From assembly GCF_001983165.1 (NCBI RefSeq), contig NZ_MNPU01000003.1, positions 171,942-235,941 of the forward strand: 64,000 nucleotides of DNA, in the 5' to 3' direction. Below, one piece after another: positions 34,884-43,808 of the stretch (within the stretch, counting starts at the first letter, position 1; each line of letters begins with the position of its first letter). A model generated the notes under the pieces. It saw only the letters and a list, made by a program, of their open reading frames with translations, was not told the DNA's origin and did no database searches. Origin of the DNA: Pseudomonas gessardii. GTDB taxonomy: Bacteria > Pseudomonadota > Gammaproteobacteria > Pseudomonadales > Pseudomonadaceae. Made by a program: the position numbers and the translations under genes.

Positions 34884-35566
34884 GGTGCTTCCCGAGGCTC
34901 TTGGGAGGGGGGCGTGGCGGGCTCCCAGTGCAGTGTGCCGAACAGGTAGTCCATCAGCGGCAGCACGATGTTGAAGTTGCGCCCCTGCATCAACTCACGG
35001 CGGTGATGCAGCGCGTGGAGCTGGTGCATGTGCCGGATCCACGGCAGGCGGGCCAGGGGATGGGCAGGGGGCAAGTGTTCACAGGCATGGAAGATTTCGT
35101 AAAGCAGGTAACCCAGGATCATGCACCCGGCGAACAGCCCCGCCACGTTGGGGTTGAACTGCTTGAGCAGCCACCAGGCGGGGAGGGTGATGGCCAGGCT
35201 GTGGAGGATGATCAGCCAGGCAGGAAACAGGATCACCCGCCAATCCCTGGGGCTGTCGTAGGTCATATGGCCGGGGGTGAAAAAACTGTGGTGATCGCCG
35301 GTGTGGCGTGCATAGAACAGCTTGGAAAAACCGTGTTTACGATGGCCGAGGTGGCGGTGCACGAGGTAGATGCACAGGTTGAAGAACACCAGGGTCAGGG
35401 GGATGGTCAGCCATTCCCAGGCCTGGATGTGCTGGGTGCTGCCCCAGGCCAGGAGGATGCAGGACAAACCGTAGCTCAGCACAAAACCGGCATGCAGCCA
35501 CGGGTTGTAGCGTGGGTGGACAGCGGCGCGGTAGCGTTGGCGAAAGGCCTCGGTGGGATGGGTCAT
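34880..35566 (-). CDS. Sterol desaturase/fatty acid hydroxylase-family membrane di-iron protein
   Basis: A 228-residue integral membrane protein with several hydrophobic helices and the His clusters of the membrane di-iron oxygenases: HRHLGH (near residue 70), HTGDHH (near 88), HACEH (near 160) and HALHHRRE (near 185). The family hydroxylates or desaturates sterols, fatty acids and carotenoids. It is the first gene of a two-gene operon with the propeller protein and diverges from the sugar-transport operon. The substrate is unknown. Confidence 0.82.
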   Translation of the reverse strand: MTHPTEAFRQRYRAAVHPRYNPWLHAGFVLSYGLSCILLAWGSTQHIQAWEWLTIPLTLVFFNLCIYLVHRHLGHRKHGFSKLFYARHTGDHHSFFTPGHMTYDSPRDWRVILFPAWLIILHSLAITLPAWWLLKQFNPNVAGLFAGCMILGYLLYEIFHACEHLPPAHPLARLPWIRHMHQLHALHHRRELMQGRNFNIVLPLMDYLFGTLHWEPATPPSQEPREAP

Positions 35567-35708
35567 GGCGTAGCCCGTTGTATTTTTTGTTGGTGAGTGA
35601 GCTTAGCCCGGCCCGAGGATTTTGCGAGCTGAGCCCAAGCAAGCCCGCCCCATCGGGAATATCGCAAGGGGCTTGCGCCCACCTCATTTCCTTGTTAGTT
35701 TCTGGCGA

Positions 35709-35726
35709 AATGTTAACGATAACATT
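35709..35726. promoter_or_regulatory. LacI-family operator upstream of the polyol operon
   Basis: ATGTTAACGATAACAT within a longer near-palindrome (GCGAA...TTCGC on the flanks), with the central CG characteristic of LacI/GalR operators. It lies about 40 bases upstream of the periplasmic binding protein gene. The LacI-family gene at 42754-43758 closes the same cluster and is the obvious candidate to bind it. Confidence 0.7.
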
Positions 35727-35762
35727 CGCTCTGAAAATAAAAACAAAACTGAGACTCACGCC

Positions 35763-36677
35763 ATGAAAATGCTTCGCAAAACCCTGTGTTTGTTGGCTTT
35801 AAGCATCTCCACCGTCGCCCTGGCCGAGACCAAACCGGCCCCCATGCGCATCGGCGCGTCCTTCCAGGAAATCAACAACCCGTACTTCGTCACCATGAAA
35901 GACGCCCTGCAAGAAGCGGCGGCGACCATCGGTGCGCAATTGATCATCACCGATGCCCGCCACGACGTGTCCAAGCAGGTCAGTGACGTCGAAGACATGC
36001 TGCAAAAGGGCATCGACATCCTGCTGATCAACCCCACGGATTCGGTCGGCGTGCAGTCCGCCGTCAAATCGGCCCATGCTGCGGGTGTGGTGGTGGTTGC
36101 CGTGGATGCCCAGGCCGACGGGCCGCTGGATTCCTTCGTCGGTTCAAAAAACTTCGATGCCGGGTTCCAGGCCTGTGAATACCTGGCCAAGAGCATCGGT
36201 GACCAGGGCAATATCGCAATCCTCGACGGCATCGCCGTGGTGCCGATCCTGGAGCGTGTGCGCGGTTGCAAGGAGGCCGTGGCCAAGCACCCGCAGATCA
36301 AGATCGTCAGCATTCAGAACGGCAAGCAGGAACGTGACCAGGCCCTGAGCGTGACCGAAAACATGCTCCAGGCCCAACCCACCCTCAAGGGTATTTTCAG
36401 CGTCAATGACAATGGTTCCCTCGGCGCCCTGTCGGCCATCGAGGCCAGCGGCATGGATGTCAAGCTGGTCAGCGTCGACGGCGCGCCGGAAGCGATCAAG
36501 GCCATCCTCAAGCCGGGCAGCAAATTTATCGCCACCTCGGCCCAGTACCCTCGTGATCAGATCCGTCTGGCGCTGGGCATCGCCCTGGCAAAAAAATGGG
36601 GCTCCCATGTACCCGCCAGCATCCCCGTGGATATCGCCCTGATCGACCAGGCCAAGGCCAAGGATTTCAGCTGGTAA
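35763..36677 (+). CDS. Periplasmic sugar/polyol-binding protein (RbsB-like)
   Basis: A 304-residue type I periplasmic binding protein with signal peptide (TLCLLALSISTVALAE). The core is IGASFQEINNPYFVTMKDALQEAA, KGIDILLINPTDSVGVQSAV, VVAVDAQADGPLDSFVGSKNFDAG and LKGIFSVNDNGSLGALSAIEASG, matching the ribose/xylose-binding group. It is the first gene of an ABC importer operon and has a LacI-type operator upstream. From the downstream enzymes the ligand may be a polyol or ketose. Confidence 0.88.
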   Translation: MKMLRKTLCLLALSISTVALAETKPAPMRIGASFQEINNPYFVTMKDALQEAAATIGAQLIITDARHDVSKQVSDVEDMLQKGIDILLINPTDSVGVQSAVKSAHAAGVVVVAVDAQADGPLDSFVGSKNFDAGFQACEYLAKSIGDQGNIAILDGIAVVPILERVRGCKEAVAKHPQIKIVSIQNGKQERDQALSVTENMLQAQPTLKGIFSVNDNGSLGALSAIEASGMDVKLVSVDGAPEAIKAILKPGSKFIATSAQYPRDQIRLALGIALAKKWGSHVPASIPVDIALIDQAKAKDFSW

Positions 36678-36685
36678 ACCGCCTA

Positions 36686-36708
36686 GGCCCCACGTCACGC
36701 GTGGGGCC
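36686..36708 (+). promoter_or_regulatory. GC-rich hairpin after the binding-protein gene
   Basis: GGCCCCACG (36686-36694) pairs with CGTGGGGCC (36700-36708) with a 5-base loop and no T-run. Such hairpins between the binding protein and ATPase genes often stabilise the upstream mRNA and keep the binding protein in excess. Confidence 0.55.
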
Positions 36709-36740
36709 CGGGGCTCCCTTCTGAACGAGAGGTCGGCGGT

Positions 36741-38249
36741 ATGAGCAGTCTGTTGCAACTGGAAAATATCTGTAAGCGCTACCCCGGGGTGCAAGCCCTC
36801 AAGTCCATCAACCTGCAAGTGGAGCGCGGCGAGATTCATGCCTTGCTCGGGGAAAATGGCGCGGGCAAATCGACCCTGATGAAAATCCTCGGCGGGGTTG
36901 AGCACCAGGATGAAGGGCGCATTCTGATCGATGGGCAGGCCCGGCACTTTGCGACGTATCGCGATGCGATTGCCGCCGGTATCGGCATTGTCTTCCAGGA
37001 GTTCAGCCTGATTCCCGACCTCACCGCCGTGGAGAATATCTTCCTCGGCCATGAGCTGAACAACCGCTTCGGCCTGCTGCGCAAGCGCGATATGCACGAG
37101 GCGTCCCAGGCCTTGTTCCAGCGTCTGGGGGTGAGCATCGACCTGCAATGCCCGGTGCGGCACCTGAGCGTGGCCGAGCAGCAGTTTGTCGAGATTGCCA
37201 AGGCCCTGGCCCTGGAGGCGCGCTTGTTGGTGCTCGACGAACCCACCGCCACCCTGACGCCGAGCGAGGCCGAGCTGCTGTTTGGGATCATGCGCGAACT
37301 CAAGCGCCAGGGCGTGGCGGTGATTTTTATCTCCCATCACCTGGAGGAGATTTTCCAGGTGTGTGACCGCATCAGCGTGTTGCGCGACGGCGGCAATGCC
37401 GGCGTCACCGACGTGGCCGACAGCGATATCGACCGTCTGGTGGAGATGATGGTGGGCCGCAAGCTGGAATGCAGTTTCCCGCCCAAACCCACCACCGCGC
37501 GCGGGCCGTTGCTGCTGGAGGTCAGGGATATCCAGCTGCAACGCAATGGTCCCCACAACCAGTTCCACCTGCACCAGGGCGAGATCCTCGGCTTTGCCGG
37601 GCTGGTGGGGTCGGGCCGCACCGAGCTGGCGCTGGGGATGATGGGCGCACTCGCGTCAGTGACCAAGGAGGTGTGGCTGCGCGGCGTCAAAATCAGCCTC
37701 GACGACCCGGCCCAGGCCCTGGCCCATGGCATCGGCCTGTTGCCGGAAAGCCGCAAGAGCGAAGGCCTGATCACCGATTTCAGCATTCGCGAAAACATCT
37801 CCCTCAACAACCTGCACAAATACCAGGGCGCCAGCGGCCTGATCGACAAAAACAAGGAATGCGCCAGCGTCGAAGCGTTGATGCAGCAACTGTCGATCAA
37901 GGCGCCGAGTGGCGAAAGCCGGGTGTTCAACCTCAGCGGCGGCAACCAGCAGAAAGTGGTGATTGCGCGCTGGATCAACCATCACTGCGATGTGCTGGTG
38001 TTCGATGAGCCGACCCGGGGCATCGATGTCGGCGCCAAGGCACAGATCTACGCGCTGATGCGCAAGCTCACCGAGCAAGGCTACGCAATCATCATGATTT
38101 CTTCCGAACTGCCGGAAATCATTGGCATGTGCGACCGCGTCGCCGTGTTCCACAAGGGCGCCATTGTCAAGGTACTGGAAGCGTCCGCCGTCAACCCACA
38201 AGAGGTCATGCGCCATGCCACAGGGGGCTCAAGTGAATACGTCCATTAA
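36741..38249 (+). CDS. Sugar ABC transporter ATPase with two nucleotide-binding domains (RbsA-like)
   Basis: A 502-residue fused double ATPase of the carbohydrate uptake CUT2 type. Domain 1 has Walker A GENGAGKS near residues 38-45, LSVAEQQ and [11 protein letters not shown]. Domain 2 has the usual degenerate GLVGSGRTE and a full [14 protein letters not shown] signature plus [12 protein letters not shown]. It energises import together with the permease that overlaps its 3' end by 35 bases. Confidence 0.92.
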   Translation: MSSLLQLENICKRYPGVQALKSINLQVERGEIHALLGENGAGKSTLMKILGGVEHQDEGRILIDGQARHFATYRDAIAAGIGIVFQEFSLIPDLTAVENIFLGHELNNRFGLLRKRDMHEASQALFQRLGVSIDLQCPVRHLSVAEQQFVEIAKALALEARLLVLDEPTATLTPSEAELLFGIMRELKRQGVAVIFISHHLEEIFQVCDRISVLRDGGNAGVTDVADSDIDRLVEMMVGRKLECSFPPKPTTARGPLLLEVRDIQLQRNGPHNQFHLHQGEILGFAGLVGSGRTELALGMMGALASVTKEVWLRGVKISLDDPAQALAHGIGLLPESRKSEGLITDFSIRENISLNNLHKYQGASGLIDKNKECASVEALMQQLSIKAPSGESRVFNLSGGNQQKVVIARWINHHCDVLVFDEPTRGIDVGAKAQIYALMRKLTEQGYAIIMISSELPEIIGMCDRVAVFHKGAIVKVLEASAVNPQEVMRHATGGSSEYVH

Positions 38250-39207
38250 CCGCGCAGGTACCCAGGGGCTACGGCCGAACCTGGCACGGCTGGTGCGTTC
38301 GCCGGCGTTCTATCCGTTTATCGGGCTGCTGGTGGTCACGGCGGTGATGATCGTGGCCAGCGATAACTTTCTCACCGCCAGCAACCTGTCCAACATTGGC
38401 CGCCAGGTGTCGATCAACGCGATCATCGCGGTGGGCATGACCTGCGTGATCCTCACCGGTGGTATCGACTTGTCGGTGGGGCCGGTGATGGCCTTGTCCG
38501 GCACCTTGACTGCGGGGCTGATGGTCGCAGGCCTGCCGCCGGGCCTGGCGATTGGCGCCGGGCTATTGATCGGTGTGGCCTTTGGCATCGGCAACGGGCT
38601 GTTCGTGGCGTACCTGCAGATGCCGCCGATCATTGTCACCCTGGCGACCATGGGCATCGCCCGGGGCTTTGGCCTGATGTACACCGATGGCTATCCCATT
38701 TCCGGGCTGCCGGAGTGGTTCGGCTTCTTTGGTCGCGCCAGCCTGCTGGGGATCCAGGTGCCGATCCTGATCATGCTGGTCACCTACCTGGTGGCCTATG
38801 TGCTGCTGCAACACACGCGCATTGGCCGCTACATCTACGCCATTGGCGGCAACGAAGAGGCGGTGCGTCTGTCCGGGGTGCGGGCGGCGCGCTTCAAGTT
38901 GCTGGTGTATGGCATCAGCGGCCTGACCGCAGCGATTGCCGGGCTGGTGCTGACCTCACGCCTGATGAGCGGCCAGCCCAACGCCGGCATCGGTTTTGAG
39001 CTGGATGCGATTGCCGCGGTGGTCCTGGGCGGTGCCTCGATTGCCGGTGGGCGCGGGGTGATTGTCGGCACCTTGCTTGGCGCCATGCTGCTGGGCGTGC
39101 TGAACAATGGCCTGAACATGCTCGGGGTTTCGCCCTATGTGCAGAGCGTGATCAAGGGCGCAATTATTTTGCTGGCGATCTTTATCAGCCGTCAGCGCCA
39201 CAAGTAA
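38215..39207 (+). CDS. Sugar ABC transporter permease (RbsC-like)
   Basis: A 330-residue inner-membrane permease with about ten hydrophobic segments. CUT2 hallmarks are [56 protein letters not shown] and [20 protein letters not shown]. The start is the ATG at 38215 behind AGAGG; a GTG six codons later is an alternative. Overlap with the ATPase gene indicates cotranslation. Confidence 0.9.
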   Translation: MPQGAQVNTSINRAGTQGLRPNLARLVRSPAFYPFIGLLVVTAVMIVASDNFLTASNLSNIGRQVSINAIIAVGMTCVILTGGIDLSVGPVMALSGTLTAGLMVAGLPPGLAIGAGLLIGVAFGIGNGLFVAYLQMPPIIVTLATMGIARGFGLMYTDGYPISGLPEWFGFFGRASLLGIQVPILIMLVTYLVAYVLLQHTRIGRYIYAIGGNEEAVRLSGVRAARFKLLVYGISGLTAAIAGLVLTSRLMSGQPNAGIGFELDAIAAVVLGGASIAGGRGVIVGTLLGAMLLGVLNNGLNMLGVSPYVQSVIKGAIILLAIFISRQRHK

Positions 39208-39224
39208 AACAACCATCACCGCAC

Positions 39225-39243
39225 CGCGGCCGCCGTGGCCGCG
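39225..39243 (+). promoter_or_regulatory. GC-rich hairpin between permease and dehydrogenase genes
   Basis: CGCGGCC (39225-39231) and GGCCGCG (39237-39243) with a 5-base loop, no T-run. It may separate expression of the transporter and enzyme parts of the operon. Confidence 0.4.
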
Positions 39244-39279
39244 ACGGGTTCTTTCAGCTTCAATAAAGGTCAGTACCTC

Positions 39280-40359
39280 ATGGACAAGCACAGCCAAATG
39301 CAAGCCGTCGTCTGCCACGGCCCCAAAGACTACCGCCTGGAGCGCATCAGCAAACCCCAGGCGCGGCCCAATGAACTGGTGATCCGCATTGCCGCCTGCG
39401 GGATCTGCGCCAGTGACTGCAAATGCCACTCGGGCGCGGCGATGTTCTGGGGCGGCGATAACCCGTGGGTCAAGGCGCCGGTGGTGCCGGGGCATGAGTT
39501 TTTCGGCTATGTGGAGCAAGTGGGCGAGGGCGCCGAGGAGCACTTCGAGGTCCAGGTCGGCGACAAGGTGATCGCCGAGCAGATCGTGCCCTGCGGCAAG
39601 TGCCGCTTCTGCAAGTCCGGCAAGTACTGGATGTGCGAGGTGCACAATATCTTCGGCTTCCAGCGCGAAGTGGCCGAAGGCGGCATGGCCCAGTACATGC
39701 GCATCCCCAAGACCGCCATCGTGCACAAGATTCCCGAGGCGGTGTCCCTGGAGGATTCGGCGTTGATCGAGCCGATGGCCTGCGCGATCCATACGGTCAA
39801 CCGTGGCGACCTGCAACTCGATGACGTGGTGGTGATTGCCGGCGCCGGCACCCTGGGCCTGTGCATGGTCCAGGTGGCCGCACTGAAAACCCCGAAAAAA
39901 CTGGTGGTGATCGACATGGTCGACGAGCGCCTGGCGCTGGCGAAGCAATACGGCGCCGATGTGGTGATCAACCCCGCCCGCGACGACGCTCGCGCGATCA
40001 TCAATGGCCTGACCGACCACTACGGCTGCGACGTGTATATCGAGACCACCGGCGTGCCGGCGGGCGTGACCCAGGGCCTGGAGCTGATCCGTAAATTGGG
40101 GCGGTTTGTCGAGTTCAGTGTGTTCGGCGCCGAGACCAGCGCCGACTGGTCGATCATCGGCGACCGCAAGGAGCTGGACGTCCGCGGCGCGCACCTGGGG
40201 CCGTATTGCTACCCGGTGGCCATCGACCTGTTCGAGCGCGGCCTGGTGACGTCCAAGGGCATCGTCACCCATGACTTCCCCCTGGATAACTGGGCCGAAG
40301 CGTTCGACCTGGCCAACTCGGTGAAGTCGATCAAGGTGCTGCTCAAGCCGGGGCAATAA
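39280..40359 (+). CDS. Zinc-dependent alcohol dehydrogenase, erythritol/L-threitol dehydrogenase (EltD)-like
   Basis: A 359-residue zinc MDR. The catalytic-zinc region is CGICASDCK and GHEFFG; the structural-zinc cysteines lie in CGKCRFCKSGKYWMC. From memory the sequence tracks mycobacterial EltD closely: MQAVVCHGPKDYRLE, SGAAMFWGGDNP, EQIVPCGKC, SVFGAETSADWSIIGDRKELDVRGAHLGPYCYP. EltD oxidises C4 polyols to erythrulose. The ATG at 39280 has AAAGG ten bases away. It stops 2 bases before the kinase gene. Substrate assignment is by similarity. Confidence 0.82.
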   Translation: MDKHSQMQAVVCHGPKDYRLERISKPQARPNELVIRIAACGICASDCKCHSGAAMFWGGDNPWVKAPVVPGHEFFGYVEQVGEGAEEHFEVQVGDKVIAEQIVPCGKCRFCKSGKYWMCEVHNIFGFQREVAEGGMAQYMRIPKTAIVHKIPEAVSLEDSALIEPMACAIHTVNRGDLQLDDVVVIAGAGTLGLCMVQVAALKTPKKLVVIDMVDERLALAKQYGADVVINPARDDARAIINGLTDHYGCDVYIETTGVPAGVTQGLELIRKLGRFVEFSVFGAETSADWSIIGDRKELDVRGAHLGPYCYPVAIDLFERGLVTSKGIVTHDFPLDNWAEAFDLANSVKSIKVLLKPGQ

Positions 40360-40361
40360 GT

Positions 40362-41894
40362 ATGAAATACGTGATTGGCGTGGACATTGGCACCCAGAGC
40401 ACCAAGGCGCTGCTGGTGGATAGCGAGGGGCGGATCATCGCCCAGCACAGCCAGGGCTATCGCGTGGACACGCCAAAAGTGCGCTGGGCCGAGCAGTGGC
40501 CGCAGGTCTGGCTGGACGCGGTGCAGGCCTGCGTGGCCGGGTGCATGGGCCGCGCCGGGGTCTCCAAAGAGCAGGTCAAGGCGTTGTGCATCAGCAGCCT
40601 GTACGGCGGCTCGGGAATCGCGGTGGATGATGCGATGAAACCGCTGCATCCGTGCCTGATCTGGATGGACCGGCGCGCCGGCGAGCAGGTGGCCTGGGTG
40701 CGCGGGCAGATCGACCTGGAGCGCCTGTTCGCGATTACTGGCAACTCGGTGGACAGCTACTACGGCTTCACCAAGATGCTCTGGCTCAAGCAGCACCAGC
40801 CCGAGGTCTGGGCCAACACCCGCTACCTGCTGCCGCCCAACAGCTATATCAACTACTGCCTGACCGGTGAGGTGGCGGTGGATCACAGCAGCGCCGGCAA
40901 TATCGGCGGGGTCTACGACGTGGCCGCGCGCGGCTGGTCGGCCGAGATGCTGGCGGCGCTGGATATCCCGTTGGCGATGATGCCCGAGCGCTTGTTGTAT
41001 TCGGGCGAAGTGGTGGGCGGCCTGCTGCCGGAATGGGCGCAACGCCTGGGCCTGGCGGCGGGCATGCCGGTGCTGGCCGGTGGCGTCGATGCGGCCATGG
41101 CGACCCTGGCGGCCGGCGTCACCCGGCCGGGCAACCACGTGGCGATGATCGGCACCAGCATGTGCTGGGGCTACCTCAACCAACAGGTGGATGCGCGCCA
41201 TGGCCTGGTCAGCATGCCCCATGTCTACAACGGCCAGCGGGACCTGTACATCTTTGGCGGCGCGATTACCGCCGGGGCCTCGGTCAGCTGGTTTCGCGAG
41301 CAGTTCTGCCAGGCCGAGGAGCAACAGGCCCAGGACACCGGCCAGGACAGCCTGTGGCTGCTGGAACAGAGCGCGCGCAAGATCCCGGCGGGCAGTGAAG
41401 GGCTGTTGTTTTTGCCGTACCTGATGGGTGAGCGCAGCCCGGTGTGGGATGACCAGGCCAGCGGCAGTTTTGTTGGCCTGAACCTGTATCACAGCCGCAT
41501 CCACCTGTACCGCGCGGTGCTTGAAGGCGTGAGTTTTGCCCTGCGGCACAATATCGAGGCGGGCATGCGCGGCGCCCATTCCCTGGACCCACGGTTGATC
41601 GTGGTGGGCGGGGCGAGCCATTCGGATTTATGGATGCAGATCATCGCGGATGTCACCCGCTACCCGGTGTACACCATCGTCCAGGAAGTGGAGGCGGCAT
41701 TGGGTGCGGCGTTGTTGGCGGCGCATACGGTGGGGTTGGTGGACGAGGGGCAGATGGCGCAGGGGTGGGTGCAGTTGGAGCTGCGGGCTGAGCCTGGGGC
41801 TGAGAATGTGCAGGCGTATGACCGGGCGTTTGCGGACTACCTGAAGCTGTATCCGGTACTCAAGCCGGTGATGCACAGCCTGCAAACGAGTTAA
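40362..41894 (+). CDS. FGGY-family carbohydrate kinase
   Basis: A 510-residue sugar kinase. The N-terminal ATPase-fold phosphate motif VIGVDIGTQSTKALLVD, IWMDRRAGEQ, GGVDAAMATLAAG, MIGTSMCWG and C-terminal VVGGASHSDLWMQIIADV are FGGY signatures. With the EltD-like dehydrogenase just upstream, the substrate may be a tetrulose (erythrulose) or xylulose. Known erythrulose kinases of mycobacteria are mostly Dak-type as I recall, so an FGGY enzyme in this role would be a different solution. A xylulokinase-like activity is the alternative. Confidence 0.85.
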   Translation: MKYVIGVDIGTQSTKALLVDSEGRIIAQHSQGYRVDTPKVRWAEQWPQVWLDAVQACVAGCMGRAGVSKEQVKALCISSLYGGSGIAVDDAMKPLHPCLIWMDRRAGEQVAWVRGQIDLERLFAITGNSVDSYYGFTKMLWLKQHQPEVWANTRYLLPPNSYINYCLTGEVAVDHSSAGNIGGVYDVAARGWSAEMLAALDIPLAMMPERLLYSGEVVGGLLPEWAQRLGLAAGMPVLAGGVDAAMATLAAGVTRPGNHVAMIGTSMCWGYLNQQVDARHGLVSMPHVYNGQRDLYIFGGAITAGASVSWFREQFCQAEEQQAQDTGQDSLWLLEQSARKIPAGSEGLLFLPYLMGERSPVWDDQASGSFVGLNLYHSRIHLYRAVLEGVSFALRHNIEAGMRGAHSLDPRLIVVGGASHSDLWMQIIADVTRYPVYTIVQEVEAALGAALLAAHTVGLVDEGQMAQGWVQLELRAEPGAENVQAYDRAFADYLKLYPVLKPVMHSLQTS

Positions 41895-41910
41895 GTGAAC
41901 ACGGACCAAA

Positions 41911-42001
41911 ATGTGGGAGCTGGCTTGCCTGCGATAGCGGTGTATCGGTCACCAATGTGTTGGCGCACACGCCGCCATCGCCGGCAAGCCAGCTCTCACA
42001 T
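41911..42001. repeat. REPIN-like palindromic repeat
   Basis: ATGTGGGAGCTGGCTTGCCTGCGAT and a partner ending CAAGCCAGCTCTCACAT about 35 bases apart, between the kinase and SDR genes of the polyol operon. Confidence 0.85.
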
Positions 42002-42031
42002 GGGCTCTCTATTGCTTTGGGATATTCATTG

Positions 42032-42757
42032 ATGACCACCACCTTCGACTTCACCCACCAACGCATCCTCGTCACCGGCGCCACCAGCGGCATTGGCCGG
42101 GAAATCGCCCTGCAACTGCTCGCCAGCGGCGCCCAGGTCTTCGCCATCGGCCGTGACGCCAACGCACTCGCACAATTGGGCTGCGAAACCCTGTGCCTGG
42201 ACATCGCCAACAGCCCCGCCCTGGACCTGGCCCTCAAGGACCTGCCGCCCATGCATGGCCTGGTCAATTGCGCCGGGATCTCGCGCCTGGAGCCGGCCGC
42301 GGCGATCAGTAGCGCCGCTTTCGACCAGGTGATGAACGTCAACGCCCGCGCCGCCGCGCAAGTCGCCAGCCGGGTGGCGGCGGCGATGATCGCGGCAGGC
42401 ATCGCCGGCAGTATCGTCAATGTCTCCAGCCAGGCCTCGCTGGTGGCGCTGGACGATCACCTCGGCTATTGCGCGTCCAAGGCCGCGCTGGATGCGATCA
42501 CCCGCGTGCAATGTGCCGAATGGGGGCGTTTCGGGATCCGGGTCAACAGCGTCAACCCCACCGTGACCCTCACGCCCATGGCGCAACAGGCCTGGGCCGA
42601 CCCGGCCAAGCGCGACCCGGCGCTCGCGGCGATACCCTTGGGACGCTTCGCCCAGCCGCACGAAGTGGCATTGCCGGTGCTGTTCCTGTTGAGCGAGGCG
42701 GCGAGCATGATCAGCGGGGTCAGCCTGCCCATCGACGGCGGCTATACCAGCCGCTAG
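42032..42757 (+). CDS. SDR, L-xylulose reductase (DCXR)/D-threitol dehydrogenase-like
   Basis: A 241-residue classical SDR: VTGATSGIGREIA near residues 14-26, NCAG in place of NNAG, catalytic Ser in NVSSQASL and Tyr/Lys in YCASKAALD. The C-terminal half (RVNSVNPTVTLTPMAQQAWADP, IPLGRFAQPHEVALPVLFLLSE, LPIDGGY) is very close to DCXR-type carbonyl reductases that interconvert xylulose and xylitol. It lies after a REPIN, so it may be expressed less than the genes upstream. It probably supplies a second polyol-ketose step. Confidence 0.82.
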   Translation: MTTTFDFTHQRILVTGATSGIGREIALQLLASGAQVFAIGRDANALAQLGCETLCLDIANSPALDLALKDLPPMHGLVNCAGISRLEPAAAISSAAFDQVMNVNARAAAQVASRVAAAMIAAGIAGSIVNVSSQASLVALDDHLGYCASKAALDAITRVQCAEWGRFGIRVNSVNPTVTLTPMAQQAWADPAKRDPALAAIPLGRFAQPHEVALPVLFLLSEAASMISGVSLPIDGGYTSR

Positions 42758-43758
42758 CCGTTCTCCAGTTTGCCGGCGATCACTACCTTGTCCCGGGGTT
42801 TGTGCGGGTCTTGCAGGCGGTCGAGCAACAGGCGCACCGCACTGCTGCCGGCCAGCGACGCATCGTGGGCCACGCAGGCAATCGGCACGCCGAAGATGTC
42901 GGCAAAGGGCAGGCGGTCGATGCCGCAGATGGTCAGGCTATCGTGGGGGATATTGTGCATGCGCAAGGCGCGCAGGGCGCCCAGGGTGATCAACTGGTTG
43001 AAGCCCATGATCGCATCCGGCGCGGCGTGGGCGGCCAGGTAGTCGAGGGTGTGCAGGTAGGAGGGCATTAAGGTGTAGTCGCCGGCGCGCACTTGGACCT
43101 GCACTTGGGGATGCTCGGCCAGTACTTCGCGCAGGCCCTTGAGGCGTTCCACGGTGATCCGCGAATGCTCAGGCCCGGTCAGCACCAGCAGGCGCTTGAG
43201 CGCCGGGTTGTGGCGCAACAGGTACTGCGCGGCCTCGATCCCGCTGTGGTAGTTGTCCAGCACCACGCGGCTGAACGGGCTGTCGTGGATCGTGCGGTCG
43301 AGCAGCACCACCGGGGTCTTGCCGTTGCCCAGGCGCTCCAGGTAATCGGGCTGGTAGTCGGGCTCGTCGGAGACCGGCGACAGGATGATCCCGGCCACGC
43401 GATAACCGAGCAGGGTGTCCACGGCCTTGCTTTCCAGTTCCTCCAGCTCGTCGGTGTCCACCAGCATGATGGTGTAGCCGTGCTTCTTCGCCTCGCGGGA
43501 AATCGCCTTGATCATTTCGCTGTAGAACGGGTTGTCCACCGATGCGGTGATCACCCCGATGATCAGGCTTTCACTGCGCTTGAGCCCGCGGGCAAAGGCG
43601 TTGGGCACGTAGTCCAGCTCACGCGCCACCTCAAGGATCCGCGCCAGGGTGGCGGGCTTGACCAGGTCGGGCTTGCTCAACGCCCGCGACACCGTGATGG
43701 TGGTCATATTGACCCGTTTGGCGATGTCGCTGATGGTGACGGATTTTTTCTTGTTCAT
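42754..43758 (-). CDS. LacI/GalR-family regulator of the polyol operon
   Basis: A 334-residue repressor: N-terminal HTH (VTISDIAKRVNMTTITVSRALSKPDLV), hinge (LDYVPNAFARGLKRSESLIIGVI) and a type I periplasmic-binding-like effector domain. It is GntR/IdnR-like in that it lacks strong ribose-repressor marks. It converges on the SDR gene, overlapping by 4 bases. The LacI-type operator at 35709-35726 upstream of the transporter operon is its likely target, with a polyol or its ketose as inducer. Confidence 0.87.
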   Translation of the reverse strand: MNKKKSVTISDIAKRVNMTTITVSRALSKPDLVKPATLARILEVARELDYVPNAFARGLKRSESLIIGVITASVDNPFYSEMIKAISREAKKHGYTIMLVDTDELEELESKAVDTLLGYRVAGIILSPVSDEPDYQPDYLERLGNGKTPVVLLDRTIHDSPFSRVVLDNYHSGIEAAQYLLRHNPALKRLLVLTGPEHSRITVERLKGLREVLAEHPQVQVQVRAGDYTLMPSYLHTLDYLAAHAAPDAIMGFNQLITLGALRALRMHNIPHDSLTICGIDRLPFADIFGVPIACVAHDASLAGSSAVRLLLDRLQDPHKPRDKVVIAGKLENG

Positions 43759-43808
43759 TGGCAGGTGGGACCAGGAGAAAACATCAGGAGGCTAACATGG
43801 GCACTGGT

